DNA of 64,000 nucleotides from Ophiodon elongatus (Eukaryota; Chordata; Actinopteri; Perciformes; Hexagrammidae). Below, in pieces: positions 12,012-24,151 of this stretch; position 1 is the first letter of the stretch, and the number at the start of each line of letters is the position of its first letter. Position numbers and translations under genes: made by a program. The notes beneath the pieces are model-generated. The model worked only from the letters and a program-made list of their open reading frames with translations, had not been told where the DNA came from and searched no databases. Location: assembly GCA_016806645.1 (NCBI GenBank), contig JACSYO010001932.1, forward strand, positions 432,501 to 496,500, given 5' to 3'.

Positions 12012-12386
12012 CTGCCAGTGCAATGAGATCATTTTCAATACAGCTCAACGAAGTGTTAAGTATTTTTTTGGAGGTGAATTTTAGTATGTTGAAAGACAGA
12101 CTGGCAGATTGCAGCACTAAAATAAACAAAACTCACACCTCGTACTGGCAGTTTTCACCAAGTCAAACATTCAATCTAAATTTGACACTAAAATTCTTGA
12201 AACATGACTAAACTGAAGTTTAAATGATCTCACTGCGCTGGCAGATCTTTCATTTATTTGAAGAAAATCAGACTTTAAGGATTTCAGCATGTCAAATCAT
12301 AATCTGCATAAAGTACAAATATTGTCCTCTAAAATGCAGTAGAGTGGAATTATAAAGTGGAATAAATATATTTAAAATTCACCTCC
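12012..12386. mobile_element. Interleaved inverted repeats, possible degenerate MITE
   Basis: 12012-12034 pairs with 12222-12244 (21 of 23 bases). 12070-12083 pairs exactly with 12373-12386 (GGAGGTGAATTTTA and its reverse complement). Related CTGGCAG motifs recur between them. The region is AT-rich and has no ORF. The two nested pairs overlap rather than enclose each other, so it may be two elements or a rearranged one. Confidence 0.4.
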
Positions 12387-12836
12387 ATGACTGACTACTA
12401 ATCCAAACCCCAGAAGTGCTTTGAAATCCAGTGAAACATTATACTGGTACAATCCCTGCATCTCACAGCAGACTGGGCAACATCGACAAACAGCTAGATA
12501 ATCAATTAAACGGCTGTGGCAGCAGCAGGAATACCAACTAAAGGAATACAGTCAGGCGTACAGTCAGTGTTTGTGTGTATCGGTGTGGACGGGCCTGGCA
12601 GAGCGCGGCCTCCATCTCACAGGTTCAGACGGGGTCACTGCATTGACTTTCTATCTGCTGGAGTCGGCGTTGGCAGCCAGCGTGGAGGGAAGTGAAGAAC
12701 AGCTAGTGCCCTGCCCTGTCACTCCCACTTCCCCAATACCAGAGACCCCGCCTCACGCACAAATACCGCTGCTCCCGTCAGATTCCTCTTTTCACACTGT
12801 TGCAAGTGTGTGTGTGTGCGTCTGTTTCTGAATATC

Positions 12837-12838
<2 letters not shown>

Positions 12839-12921
<83 letters not shown>

Positions 12922-13074
12922 AGGGGGCCACACTCCCAGTGTTTGCCATGCGGGTCTGCAAGGTTCCTTCCCCTTTGCCTGGACAAACATTTCCTGTATG
13001 TAAACACTGGAGAGCCAGGGACACCATAGCTTCCTGACCAGCACGAGTACACAGACACACACACACACACAAAC

Positions 13075-13117
<43 letters not shown>

Positions 13118-13262
13118 CATAACCACCATCTTTGCCCTTAGTGCTGGCTCACTTTCTCTCATTCCTGCTCCTCCTTGCATGCATATAACTGCAGGCACAA
13201 TTCACACACACACAAACACACACACACACTTACACACTTACACACTTACACACACACTCACA
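12839..13262 (+). repeat. TG and CA arrays, 12839-12920, 13049-13113, 13203-13262
   Basis: A TG array is followed by CA arrays about 130 bases later, so a single-stranded form could pair TG with CA as a large imperfect hairpin. The third array contains three ACACTT units. Confidence 0.92.
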
Positions 13263-13306
13263 GTGTCTCCTTCCATTTTGACACAAACTCCCCACCTTCA
13301 CCCCTT

Positions 13307-13417
13307 TCTCCTCCTCCTCCTCCTCCTCCTCGTCCTCCTCCTATCCCCCTCTCTAGCAGGATCAGTTCTCTCCCCCACCCTCTTGCTCAAACACCTCTTT
13401 TTTTTTTTTTTTTTTTT
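13307..13417 (+). repeat. (TCC)n and poly-T tracts
   Basis: TCC triplets at 13307-13342 and a T run of about 20 at 13398-13417. Confidence 0.9.
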
Positions 13418-13912
13418 CTTCTCTCTCTCACATTTCCACACACACACTCACAGCTAAGCCCTCACCAACCCCATTCAATGCCGAGCAGTGACGAAAGAGG
13501 GAAATAAAGAGAGTGGGCGCAGAGGGAGGGGGAGAGAAAGTCAGTTTGTTTGGAGCTTGAATGAGAGGAATTTACAGAATGTCAGATTGGAGGCAAGAGA
13601 GCCAAGCATTGGACTTAATGGATTTCAGTTTTGTGGAGCGTCCAGTGGAGGATAAATTCACATGACTGTTTGTATGCATACAGGATGTGTGTGTGTGTGT
13701 GTGCACTTGTCCTTGTGTCCTTGTGGAGGTTGTTGTTGTTGTCCAAAAAGATAGTTTGATCCTTTTTAATAGCCAAAAGAATTCAGCTGTGAAACATGTA
13801 AATTTGATGGTACGTGTGGATTGGAGAGGTGTTGCATTTGCATCCTGTTCCCTGATTGGCTCCTATAATTTGCCTTTTTTTACATGAACACTTGTAATTC
13901 TTCATCACAGCC

Positions 13913-14311
13913 GTGGCCAGATGCATTGTGTGTTTGGGTTGTGTGTCTGGTCCATTCTTGTGAACGCGATATCTCAGGAACTGCAGGATGAACTGGTGAG
14001 ATTTTGGAGGTCAAAGGTCACAGTGACCTCGTCCGTCCCTTTCCCGTGATGTTTCTCGGTAATACCGTGAGCAAATCTTTTTCAAATTTGGCAAAAGGTC
14101 CACTTGCACTCAAGGTTGAATTTGGTATCAGAGGTCATTGTGACCGCACAAAACATGTTTTGGGCCATAACTCAGGAATTCATATGCCAATTATGCCAAT
14201 TTATTTTTGACGAATGTTTAATAGGATAAAATGATAAAGTGGATATGTGGATGTAAACTGCAACTAGAGTGGTTGACGGAGGCAAACAGCCGAGAGGTGG
14301 TCATTCTAGTT
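13913..14311 (+). mobile_element. Dispersed teleost repeat, copy 2, carrying nuclear-receptor half-sites
   Basis: This is a longer copy of the element at 6680-6991 in the same orientation. It contains GATATCTCAGGAACTGC, the half-site cluster, a second related cluster at 14132-14146, GGCCATAACTCAGGAATTC and the terminal GGTGGTCATTCTAG block. Repeated sub-blocks suggest the full element is itself built from two related units. It ends about 50 bases before the octamer minisatellite. Confidence 0.72.
14008..14029 (+). promoter_or_regulatory. DR1 plus perfect ERE-type inverted repeat in repeat copy 2
   Basis: AGGTCA (14008-14013), A, AGGTCA (14015-14020) form a perfect DR1. The second half-site with CAG and TGACCT (14024-14029) forms a perfect IR3. 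A further near-perfect IR3 lies at 14132-14146 (AGGTCA, TTG, TGACCG). Retention of the same arrangement in two diverged copies shows it belongs to the element. Confidence 0.5.
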
Positions 14312-14362
14312 CTTCTATGTGAGCTCAGTCCAAACACGCATGATGCCGGTATTAAACTAGCG

Positions 14363-14544
14363 GCCATGACGCCATGAAGCCGTGACGCCGTGACGCCATG
14401 AAGCCGTGACGCCATGAAGCCGTGACGCCATGACGCCATGAAGCCATGAAGCCGTGACGCCATGAAGCCGTGACGCCATGACGCCATGAAGCCATGAAGC
14501 CGTGACGCCATGAAGCCATGAAGCCATGAAGCCATGAAGCCATG
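14363..14544 (+). repeat. 8-bp minisatellite GCC(A/G)TGA(A/C), 22.75 units, with 48-bp higher-order repeat
   Basis: Every unit is one of three: GCCATGAA, GCCGTGAC or GCCATGAC. GCCGTGAA never occurs. Units 7-12 (14411-14458) and 13-18 (14459-14506) are identical in order, so a six-unit block was duplicated. The repeat reads through in all frames, giving the artefactual minus-strand peptide with repeated MASWLHGF. Confidence 0.97.
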
Positions 14545-15020
14545 CCAGTTTGTTTTACCACTGAACTTATTTGCTATGAAAAATCCTGTTCATCAGACCT
14601 TCCCTTTTTTTTTTGTTCTTTTCTCTCCTTCCTCTGTTCACACTCATCCTCCTCCACCCGTTTCCGGGAGTCGTCCAGCTCTTCTGCCTCGGCCTCCTTT
14701 AGCAAACCACAATAGACCAATTATTTGGACCAAGCAGAGCAGAAGGGTTAATCCAGGCCTTCAACAAACTGTCTCTGGTTCTCTCCAGCTCGAGCCTCCT
14801 GGGTTACGTCTTCACATCACATTATCTGAAAATCATCAGGTTAGGTTACACACCGGAGAAGATCAGTTGCAGATATGGATAGAACATTTATTGCCTGCAG
14901 CTTTATTATTTAACTGAATATTATCACTATGGATTGATCACACGCGCACACCCACAAGCGCGTGGGCTGCAGCAGCATTGGACACAGCCAAAAATCCACA
15001 TCCGATAGAATGTGCTCATT

Positions 15021-15072
15021 ACACGCACACGCACACGCACACGCACACGCACACGCACACGCACACGCACAC
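15021..15072 (+). repeat. (ACACGC)n hexamer repeat
   Basis: More than eight near-perfect units. The alternating purine-pyrimidine sequence has a CpG in each unit. The Arg/Thr and Val/Arg ORFs here are artefacts. Confidence 0.95.
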
Positions 15073-15730
15073 AGATACATGCGCAACTTTCATTAGCAGT
15101 TTTTTTTTTTCCGATTAAATCCTTCATGTCGCTCGCCTGTATGAATATGGATTCATCTGGCAATAACACCCCATCTATTGATCCAGGTTATTATCATTAA
15201 AGCTTCCGCTGTCTGTCACCAGCTCTAACACTGTACTATTACATTAGCACAGTGTTAAGAGTGATCATAATGAATGGAGCCAGCTCGCTACCTGCTGCCA
15301 CGGCGGACTAATTGGCTTTTCCCCACAGAGTGCTCTTGTTTCAGCAGCCACAGTAATTGCTCTGTACAGGAGCGTTTCCTCGGCTGGTTAACACACACGA
15401 GCGGCATCTCTTTTGACTTATTAGGAGGGAATTGATGACATTTATGAATGTACTTTGGGGCCACAAGGAGAAATGTGAAAGGACATTTTCTTTCCGACCT
15501 CAAGGCAGCTTGTTTGTGTGTATCACCTATCCCGTTAAGCAGCCCATGGCGGGACGCTCCGACCGCCGGGTAAATATGGATATGGTAATGTTGGGCAAAG
15601 TTTGTGTTTGTGATGTGCGTGCGTGCGCGCGCGCCCTGGTTTCTGCATGTGGTCCCCCTCTGCCCCGGTGGTCCGCAGGAATCAAGGGGGCATGTCAGTG
15701 CACTCCATGGGTGGCAAAAACACACACTTT

Positions 15731-15732
<2 letters not shown>

Positions 15733-15765
<33 letters not shown>

Positions 15766-15842
15766 CTGGTGTGGTGGGGATAAGCATAATGACAGTGAGA
15801 AACACTTTAGGCAGTGATCCAAAGTGTGTGTGTGTGTGTGTG
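15733..15842 (+). repeat. (CA)n 15733-15763 and (TG)n 15824-15842
   Basis: Complementary repeats 60 bases apart could form a stem. Confidence 0.92.
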
Positions 15843-16993
15843 TTTGGATATGGCTAATAACTGGGGGACTTTTTCTATCAGGCACCCAGGTAGCAGCAGT
15901 TTAGCCACTTGAGAAAGGCACACACTGACTGAGACACACGACCTCGGGGGAGCTGGTTGTCATTATTGTAAAGTCATTTGAGGGTTGCCGATACTCTGAT
16001 GGCGAGGATGCGGGCTTCTTAAAAGTGGCGTGTAAACCACATCTAGCATAGCACTCATTCACCTCAGCTTAACAACCTTGTTAATTAACTTCAGAGCGCT
16101 GAGAGGCTGAAAAATTAGCACACGGACTTTCTTTTTCTTGCATTTTGAAAGAGGTAATTGTCTCTGATGCCACTTTGTGATCCTCGAGACGTCACAAAGT
16201 AGTTTCAACGAGTTTGATGCATTAAATAATTTAGTTCTGTTACACACAGGCTATTTAAATAACCCTGCTCCTTTTACTGCACTTACAACTATTTCCTTTC
16301 ACCCTGAGCCTTTTCTGATTTAAACGTGATGAATATGAGTCCTTCGGTGCTTTCAGAAGATATTATTACACATTATTGCGCGCGTTCGCTGTACATTGAC
16401 GGACTGTACGGTCTTCTTTAGACACTTAACTGCAACCTTTCGCACGGAAAGGACATTCAGGCAAACAAGCATGAATGTTACGTCAACCTCTCTTTTTGCA
16501 TAACGGCTGCTCATTGTCATTGGGCGTAAACTGTGAGGTGTGCAATCAAACAATGTGAGTGTAACTCCTCCGGATACTGAGCTGAGACAGGATAAAAGAC
16601 TTCATGTCAGTTATTGTTAAAAAAAATGCACAACTGAGAGGCTAACAATCCACTGTGAATGCTACACCAGACTGAACTAGACGGGTCTGTCTCCAGTAAT
16701 AAATTACACTGTGCCTCTGGCCTCAGATCTGTCAGTCCACATGGTTACACCAATGTCTATAGGTATTGTGCCTTTGCACGTGCACTTGTGTTGGGGAATT
16801 TGCTGATTGGGAGTGGCCCCCTTGCTGATTTTATCGTGGATCAAAGAGAGAGTATATTTGGGTGTGGTTCATTAGGGCAGCGGGAACATCGCCTCAGAAA
16901 GAAAGTCTACTGAGAAGAGAAAGCAAAAATATGAGAGAGACAAGCAGAGAATCAGAGCGGGATAGAGAAACTGAGCCCCGGGCGCGTGCACGC

Positions 16994-17006
16994 GCACACA
17001 CACACG

Positions 17007-17072
<66 letters not shown>
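16994..17072 (+). repeat. (CA)n microsatellite with CGCG-rich 5' end
   Basis: About 32 CA units preceded by GGCGCGTGCACGCG. Confidence 0.95.
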
Positions 17073-17076
<4 letters not shown>

Positions 17077-17436
17077 CTCACACAGGCTTTGGCAGCACTC
17101 GTGTCTCGTGCCAGCATCATGCGCCAAAACACGAGCAAGCTTAGCCAAAAGGGGCTCCCACAAGAAAAAAACCATCACCCTCTTTTTTGGCCCTCTGGCC
17201 TTCCCTCATATCCACTCTTCCTCACTCCCTTCTTGGCTTCAGCAGCATCTGTTGTTCTCTCCGTCTTACTTCTCCTGGGCCCATTCTTCTTCCCTCCCTC
17301 CATCACTAATTTCTCTGGTTGTCCATTTTTCTCTCCTGATCCATCCGTCCCTGTCAGCCCGTCTCCTTTCCACACTCGTCTCTCTTTCGTCATATATTTA
17401 ATCATCCTCCCCACACTCCTCACTCTACAGCTCTCC

Positions 17437-17438
<2 letters not shown>

Positions 17439-17494
<56 letters not shown>

Positions 17495-17521
17495 ATATCT
17501 CTCTCTCTATCTCTCTCTCTT
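17439..17521 (+). repeat. (CT)n microsatellite
   Basis: Pyrimidine array with TTT and TATA interruptions. Confidence 0.95.
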
Positions 17522-17906
17522 ATTCTCTATTATTGTCCTTCTTTTTCAGCCTCCTTCTCCACCTTGGGACTTGACAGAGCTATCATTACGCTGCCACCTA
17601 TTTACTCATAGCCTGTTATTTTCCATTTTGGGGACCCGGGGCCAAATCCCTGCCCAGAATACTTGAACCTAGCGACAGGATTTATCCCCGAGTGGCTTGG
17701 CGAGGGGGGTCCACTACTAACTCTGCCCCCTTCTTGTTCTTTCCTCTTTTCTCTTTCCTCCTCTCTCTTTTCTTTCTTTCTTTCTCGTTCTGTCTTTCTT
17801 TCTATAGGTTTTTTTTCCCCTTCCATGGCCGCTTATGCAAATACAGGCCCTCCTTTTCAAAGAGCTGTCTACCCATAATCCGATGGATGGCTCCATTTTG
17901 AGCACC

Positions 17907-17917
17907 GCACACAAACA

Positions 17918-17948
<31 letters not shown>

Positions 17949-18076
17949 CACATTTGTGCACACAGAAATGCAGAATGCTTCGCAAACTCTATTAGGGATA
18001 CAGGGACACATGCTATCTCTCATAAACATTCACACCAACTGGCACATGCATGCACACATGCGTACAGCTACACTCA

Positions 18077-18145
<69 letters not shown>
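17907..18145 (+). repeat. (CA)n arrays, 17907-17952 and 18079-18145
   Basis: The second array is a pure run of over 30 units. Confidence 0.95.
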
Positions 18146-18148
<3 letters not shown>

Positions 18149-19286
18149 GAGAGAAAGCCCTCCTCTGCAGCATGGGTGTTATATTGTGAGCAGCGAGCGC
18201 TTTAAGCTGTAGTTGGGCCATGACTACTTCAAAACCAGCAGGCTGTCGCCAGCAGCCATGCAGCACTCAGTTGGGTAAACACTCGCATAATCTAAATCTC
18301 TCTCTGATGTGCCAGCGCAAGCATCTTTATTTCTGTTCTCTTCAAAGGCGCCGCGAGGAAGTCAAGACAAGGGTAAAGAGATAAGAACTGCCCCTTTTTT
18401 CCCCTCTCCTCTCTACGGCTTTCCTATCCTTTCCTTCAACCCACTCTCACACTGACCCCCTTCTCCTTCCTTTTATTCACACCCCCCCCCACACACACAC
18501 ATATATATATATCTCTATCGTCTTATGCCCTTTTTCAGTACCCATCGCGTACAACCATAATTCACACTGCCGCATACATTCAAATGTCAATGACTCTCTC
18601 GCAGGCATCATTCCTCTATTGTCCTTTGATAAGTGGTGGGAGTGACGGCATCTGTAAAATATAGGACAGTTACCTAATGGAGGAGACGAGGGAGGGAGGG
18701 AAGGAAAGGAGAGAGCCGAGGAAAGGTTTTAAGAGGCTGTGCCGGTCTGTCCTGCACAGCTCGGGAGAGTGATTGAATTATCAAGCAGAGCTTTGCTTGT
18801 TGTCCAAGGGGGTTTCAGAGGGAAAGCCCTTTTCTCGGCAGCTAATGCGCTTTTTCAGCCTAGCACAATGGCTAGCTGTGTTGCGCAAAGGGGCTAAGAG
18901 AGCTCTGTTCGGCCAGAGCTTATGGGGCCACCAGCTCTCTCTTGGCACCTACCTAAGGGGCCCCATGGCCACACTTAACCTCAAGCCTGTCTGCTAGCAT
19001 TAGCGCATAGTGTCCTCAGAGTGGAACGATAATGCACCGGGGACGGCGTTAGCACATTAAACGACTAAGTGTACCACAGGCAAATCAATGCAGTGACAAT
19101 CATTAGTGTTCCAGAGATTTGTGGACACCCACCTTTCATGCTGTGGCCAGTTATGTGATCTATGATATTGTATATTTTCACTTTGATTAGTCATCTGGCT
19201 TCTTCTTCTTTTTTAGTCAAGACTGTGAAGTATAGTATATAAGTGAAAATCCAGATTTTTGATTATTAGCCATAATTTGGTGACCA

Positions 19287-19370
19287 TTAGAAGGGTTGCA
19301 CAATTAATCGAATGTGAATTGGGATCATGATTTTGGCTACCCACCATTAAATAATTATCGGCTGCAATGG
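19287..19370. mobile_element. Possible hAT-like repeat end
   Basis: The sequence AGAAGGGTTGCACAATTAAT and the following GAATTGGGATCATGATTTTGG resemble the ends of an abundant fish repeat that begins with a GCTGCACGATTAATCG-type motif. The boundary and family are uncertain, and I see no transposase. Confidence 0.3.
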
Positions 19371-20475
19371 CGTTTGACGTTTAAAATGCATATTCCGCTC
19401 CTAGAAAACTCTGCTGCCATATCAAATAAGAGCTTCCTAAACCATCGGCCAGCCAGCAGGGTGTGATCTAAATGTGTTGGCTTCCCTTTTGCGGGGCTGT
19501 CATGCCGCTGCGCACACACACACCCTGCAGCAGCAGCCTGTGTGATACTTTCCTGTATGTTTTCTTTCTCCAAATCAAAAGTTATATGGTCACAAATAAT
19601 GTGGTAGTTGGTCGGCTTAGTTCCATGCTTCAAACTCTTTATATAAGGATTTTCTGAAATATCAAAGGTGAGAATGAATGGGAAATTCACTTTTAGATCT
19701 GGCCACCGTTACAACTCTATTGTAATACTGAACAATTCAACCTCTTGAAACCTCTTGAACCTCATTTTTGGCAAACGTAGCCAACACATTTGTGAACATT
19801 TGTGTGACTTAAATCATCATCATTCGTTTCTTTTTCCTTCCTGTTATTGAGGCTGCAGTGGAAAACCACAATGAGGGTTTTGAGTGAAAAGTTAAAATTA
19901 AACTTAAGCCCCCCATCTGAAACTGAAACATTGCGTTTAGCTGATAAGTTCATTAACAGGAAAAGTCTTTCGTCACGCAAATAAAACCATGGAAGGAACA
20001 ATGAGTGTGCCAAACATCAGCCAATATTTTGGACTGTAACTATAAGGGGCATGGGGGGGGGGCAAGAAACCCGGACATATGCGCTCCAGACGGAATTAAA
20101 ATCACTAATCAGCACATGAAATATTAAAATCAACGAACCTCCCTGAACAGTGTTTCCTGTGTGAACACTCTGCACAAAGCACAGATGTGGGACGTCAATT
20201 CTTCAATCATATGAAGGTCTGGAGGTAATTCTGGTACAGTAGAACCAGAGTTTATGTCTTTTATTTTAACACAAATCAGAAATAAAGTTCGGCCGGATAA
20301 TAAATCAGGCACACATTAAGCTCTGTACATCGGTGCCTCACGTCTTCTGTGCGTATGTGTGTGCTAATACACTTACTGGGAATAGTGTTTACTGAGCTAA
20401 ATCACTTTGAAATAACAGTTGGGGAGTAATCATTTTTTCCATTTAAATCCACATTGTGTGAGTCACTCTTTCCTT

Positions 20476-20517
20476 TTTATGAAATTCAAGCACAGTGTTG
20501 TGCTTGAATTTCATAAA
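20476..20517. repeat. Perfect 19-bp inverted repeat with 4-base loop
   Basis: The left arm 20476-20494 (TTTATGAAATTCAAGCACA) is exactly complementary in reverse to the right arm 20499-20517, separated by GTGT. The DNA or RNA could fold into a perfect hairpin. I see no known element or RNA family around it. It lies in the alpha1-alpha2 intron. Confidence 0.9.
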
Positions 20518-21217
20518 TGTGGCTGCATTTTTTTTTTTTTTCTTCTTCTCTTTCTCCTTTAGTTTTCACGATCCTCATCCCTCTGATCTCGCTCATAACT
20601 CTGTGGCCTCGCTCTGCTTTATTTTCTTCAGGGACAAACAGCTCCACCTCGCCCACTCTTCCCCCACTGACACCCACACACACATATATATGTATACATG
20701 CTCCTTTTATCATCACTTCCAACTTTTTCTCCTTTTTACAGAGATATCCTGTAAATTGGCTCCCACTCGGCGGACAGAGAGGACATCATTAGTGACGCAG
20801 CTTTGCTCTCCTTTTTGAAATGGCCTTCTAAACAACTGGTGTACATTAATGCTCTGATTAGTCCCCTAATTTAGTCTCATGCAACAAACAGATGTTCACA
20901 CACTCACACAACAGCCACTTAAACCGTGTGCCAGACACGTAGCAGTCGTAATGTGTGAACTATTTCACAAAAAGTGAAGCGGCCGTGGTCTATGACACGC
21001 AACAGAGGGAGTGGTTGCGTGGATTATCTCTTAAATAAATCTCTGCCTTTTAACCTAGCGTTGTGTCAGATGGATTACACTGTGGGGGATTCTCAGTGTT
21101 ACTGTTGACGGTTGTGCAACTGGTCGGATCTGTTGGAGTTACTGAGGAATTCCAGGGTCAATGACATTGACTGATCTTCTGCTGTCAAGATAAAATCTCA
21201 AGTCTTAAACTAGAACA

Positions 21218-21228
21218 GACACACACGC

Positions 21229-21275
<47 letters not shown>
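21218..21275 (+). repeat. (CA)n microsatellite
   Basis: CA array with two CGCA interruptions at the 5' end. Confidence 0.95.
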
Positions 21276-21277
<2 letters not shown>

Positions 21278-23378
21278 GACCACTGTAACAAAACATTTCC
21301 TTTGTCTCCTAACTCAGACTCTTAAATTGGGAATACACTACATGAGATTGTTGCGGCAGACCTCACAAATGGAAAAGGGGTTTTACGGATCTTGTCTGTC
21401 TTTGTTGTTGAAGCTTACACAATGCACATTTTGACGGAGCACCACACAAGAGCACAACAACAGTCCTTTGATTGGCCACTTCTTTTGTGTACACTTCAGA
21501 AACGGACAAATAAAAAAAAAAATGAAAAAACCCCACAGCAAGGCAATCCGGGGAGATTAGGGTTTGTCCTCGAAAATGCTCTTCCGGGGATCAGGGGAGG
21601 CCGAACCAGCCACAACTCGTATGCAGTGAGTGGTTGGCTTTAAGGGGTCAGTGTGCCTTTACTGATTATCTAACCATCAACAACCGAATGAAACGATTCG
21701 CTGTGCTGCAATAAACTGGAATTATCACACACTGTGACTCATGCATACTGCACACCCACACGATCTACGCAACTCGATGGTTGAACAACCCGAGGGGAAG
21801 GAAGCTGTGGCGATCACAAAAAAAAAAAAAAAAGAAATAGAGCGACGCAACATAGCTAAGGTCAAACCCAAGGCCTCCCTCTCTGACCCGGAGAGCCCTC
21901 CAATCGCTCATTCTTTGAGAGAAAGAGACAGGACCGAAGAGGAGGGTTAGGAAGAAGGGAGAGAAAGATCAAGAGATGGGGGAGAGAGTGAATGAGGGAA
22001 GCCAAGAGCCCCTGCAGGCGTCTTAAATCACAGCAGGCCCAGGCGTACCCTTCACCAAAGAATCAGGAGCCGATTCACTCTGTCCACAAATGACCACGGA
22101 CTTGTATAAATACCTGCTGGAAGTGGCAGGAGGCGGTATCAGCAGCGGGGGGGGGGGGGCTAGTCATCATTCGACAAATGGTTTCTCAGATTGTCTGTTT
22201 GTTTTTTAATCGTGCCGTCGTCGTTTCAATGATTTGTTTCATCAACGTGTGTTTCCCTCCGAGGACGTAGGTAAAATGTCCCTGTTTACTGTTAACATAG
22301 AGAGAGCGAGGGAGAAACCGAGGCAGGGAGGGAGAGGTCAGGTGGTGCAAGAGATGGGATTTCGCTGATTCAATATTTACTCATCAAACAGAACTATTTC
22401 CTGTAAGCACTTGGCCAAACTCTCGCTCTCACCACCTCACTCTTTTTTCCCTCTCGGTCGACTTGTGTTTTATCTCCTCTCCTCCCCCTCAGGTCGTCTT
22501 TCTGGCCCGTTCCCTCTCAGCGCCGTGCGTTTTTACTTCCTCCTGCATCCTCCTTTCCCATTCTCCTTCTTCTTCTCTTTCCCTCGCCACTGCCCGGGCC
22601 CATCGCCCCTTTCCTTCCTCTCATTTCCTTGACTCTGCCGTCCCTCCGTCTCCATTAGAGAAGAGACACTGAATAAGAAGGGAGCAAACATCCTAGTCTA
22701 TCCACCCACCCATCTATTCAGCCAGGCTGTGAGTTTCCAATAGGGCTGATAATCAAGCTGTGTACACAGTGCGAGTGAGTTGGCTTGACTTGGCGTTATG
22801 CCGCTTTAAATATTAAACTCACTCAGGTTCTCATGGGTGTGTGCAAGACGAGTGAGTGTGTTTTAGCTTTTGATTAAGTCCAGGAAATGTCCACACCTTG
22901 TGTAATTTTCGGCATGCGATTTGTCTTTCTTTGTTCCTGTGGGTTCGGCTGTTAAACAAATGTAAAATATATGTCTTTGTGTTTATACACATACAGTACA
23001 CCACAACCATGAAAGGTTGCCAGTACAGCAAGTGTGTGAGAGAGTTTCTGGAGAGCATTGGGTGGTTTTCTGCTGGGAAGACAGCTATATGGCCTCTCCG
23101 AAAAAAAGAATTTAAGGCGCTCTGGCAGATGTGCTGTCAAAGCTGGCGTCTTTCAGCGCTTTGAAAAATAGCCTTTATGTCAAAACCAGCTCGCTTGGAC
23201 CGAAGGTACACATGGAAAGTAGTGGAAGAGCTCCAGGGGAAAACGTTTTGAGAGGAATATGTTAAGTCTTTATCATGAACGTAGTCGTCTGTCTGTCAAC
23301 GCGTTTTGGTGTGGCTTCGTGTACCGTATGCCCAGAAGCTGACGTAATCCTCTCTTGTGGTGCTCGTGCGCGTGTTTC

Positions 23379-23394
23379 TGCACGTGCACGTGCA
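23379..23394. promoter_or_regulatory. 16-bp palindrome containing two abutting CACGTG E-boxes
   Basis: CACGTG at 23381-23386 and again at 23387-23392, framed by TG and CA so that all 16 bases are self-complementary. It is the class of site bound by USF, MYC/MAX and CLOCK/BMAL. It also sits in alternating purine-pyrimidine sequence, so a chance origin from simple sequence is possible. Confidence 0.3.
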
Positions 23395-24151
23395 CGCGCA
23401 TGCACATCTGTCCGTCTCGTACTGTGTGTGTGGCTGTTGATTCATCCCACCCAAGGTTGGTACACTTGGACCATGTTGCTGTAGCTGAATAGACTCCATG
23501 TGAATGGGCCCCGTTCCAGAGAGAACGTCCTTGGTTGTTCATTACGGCCTCTCAATTCTTCCCAGACCTCTTCCTTTTCTTTCCACATTGCTGTGTTCCT
23601 CTCAGAGGCTCTTAACCTCCGCTCCCATTATTTCTCATAGTCTTTGGAGGGGGGCAGTTTCATCCACATGTGGCGCGCTCGCTGTAGACCTAATTAAACC
23701 CCCTCATATTTCTTTCCATCTTTACCGTTCATCCAACATCTTTGGCCAATGGGCTTGTGCCCGTCGTACACGAAGGATAAGTTGTATGGCGGAAATTGAG
23801 TTATGGCACTAATACACTCAGCGGGTACTTCAGATAGCGAGGCCAATTTCCTGATGCACAACAAGCCTCTCAACTATCTACTCTCCTCCACACTGAGATG
23901 TTTTTAATAACATAAATAATGCTGTACAAATCAGCCTATTCCTCTCTCTGAACATACACGAACAAATATATTTTTTTTTTTTACTTTTGTGATTGCAAAA
24001 AGAGATACATGGACAAAAAAAATGTCAAAAGGCCATCATTAGTCACAGTTTGAGAACCTGCCGTGAACAATGTGACATGATTAGTTTAATATCAAAGGAA
24101 ACTCTTCCTTGTCTGTTTTTGGAGCCATGTGGGTTCAGTTCATTCCCCAAG

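Larger units (their letters stand above)
11500..24151. other. rara: First part of the alpha1-alpha2 intron, no exon recognised
   Basis: Outside the listed repeats and elements this is unique-looking non-coding sequence. 18150-20470 and 21280-24150 contain no exon-like ORF that I can tie to a protein family. Some of it may be conserved regulatory DNA, which cannot be judged from one sequence. Confidence 0.6.

Noticed and set aside
14218..14561. Minus-strand ORFs with repeated MASWLHGF-type units
   Set aside because: They come from the 8-bp minisatellite, which cycles through all frames every 24 bases. No flanking coding signal.
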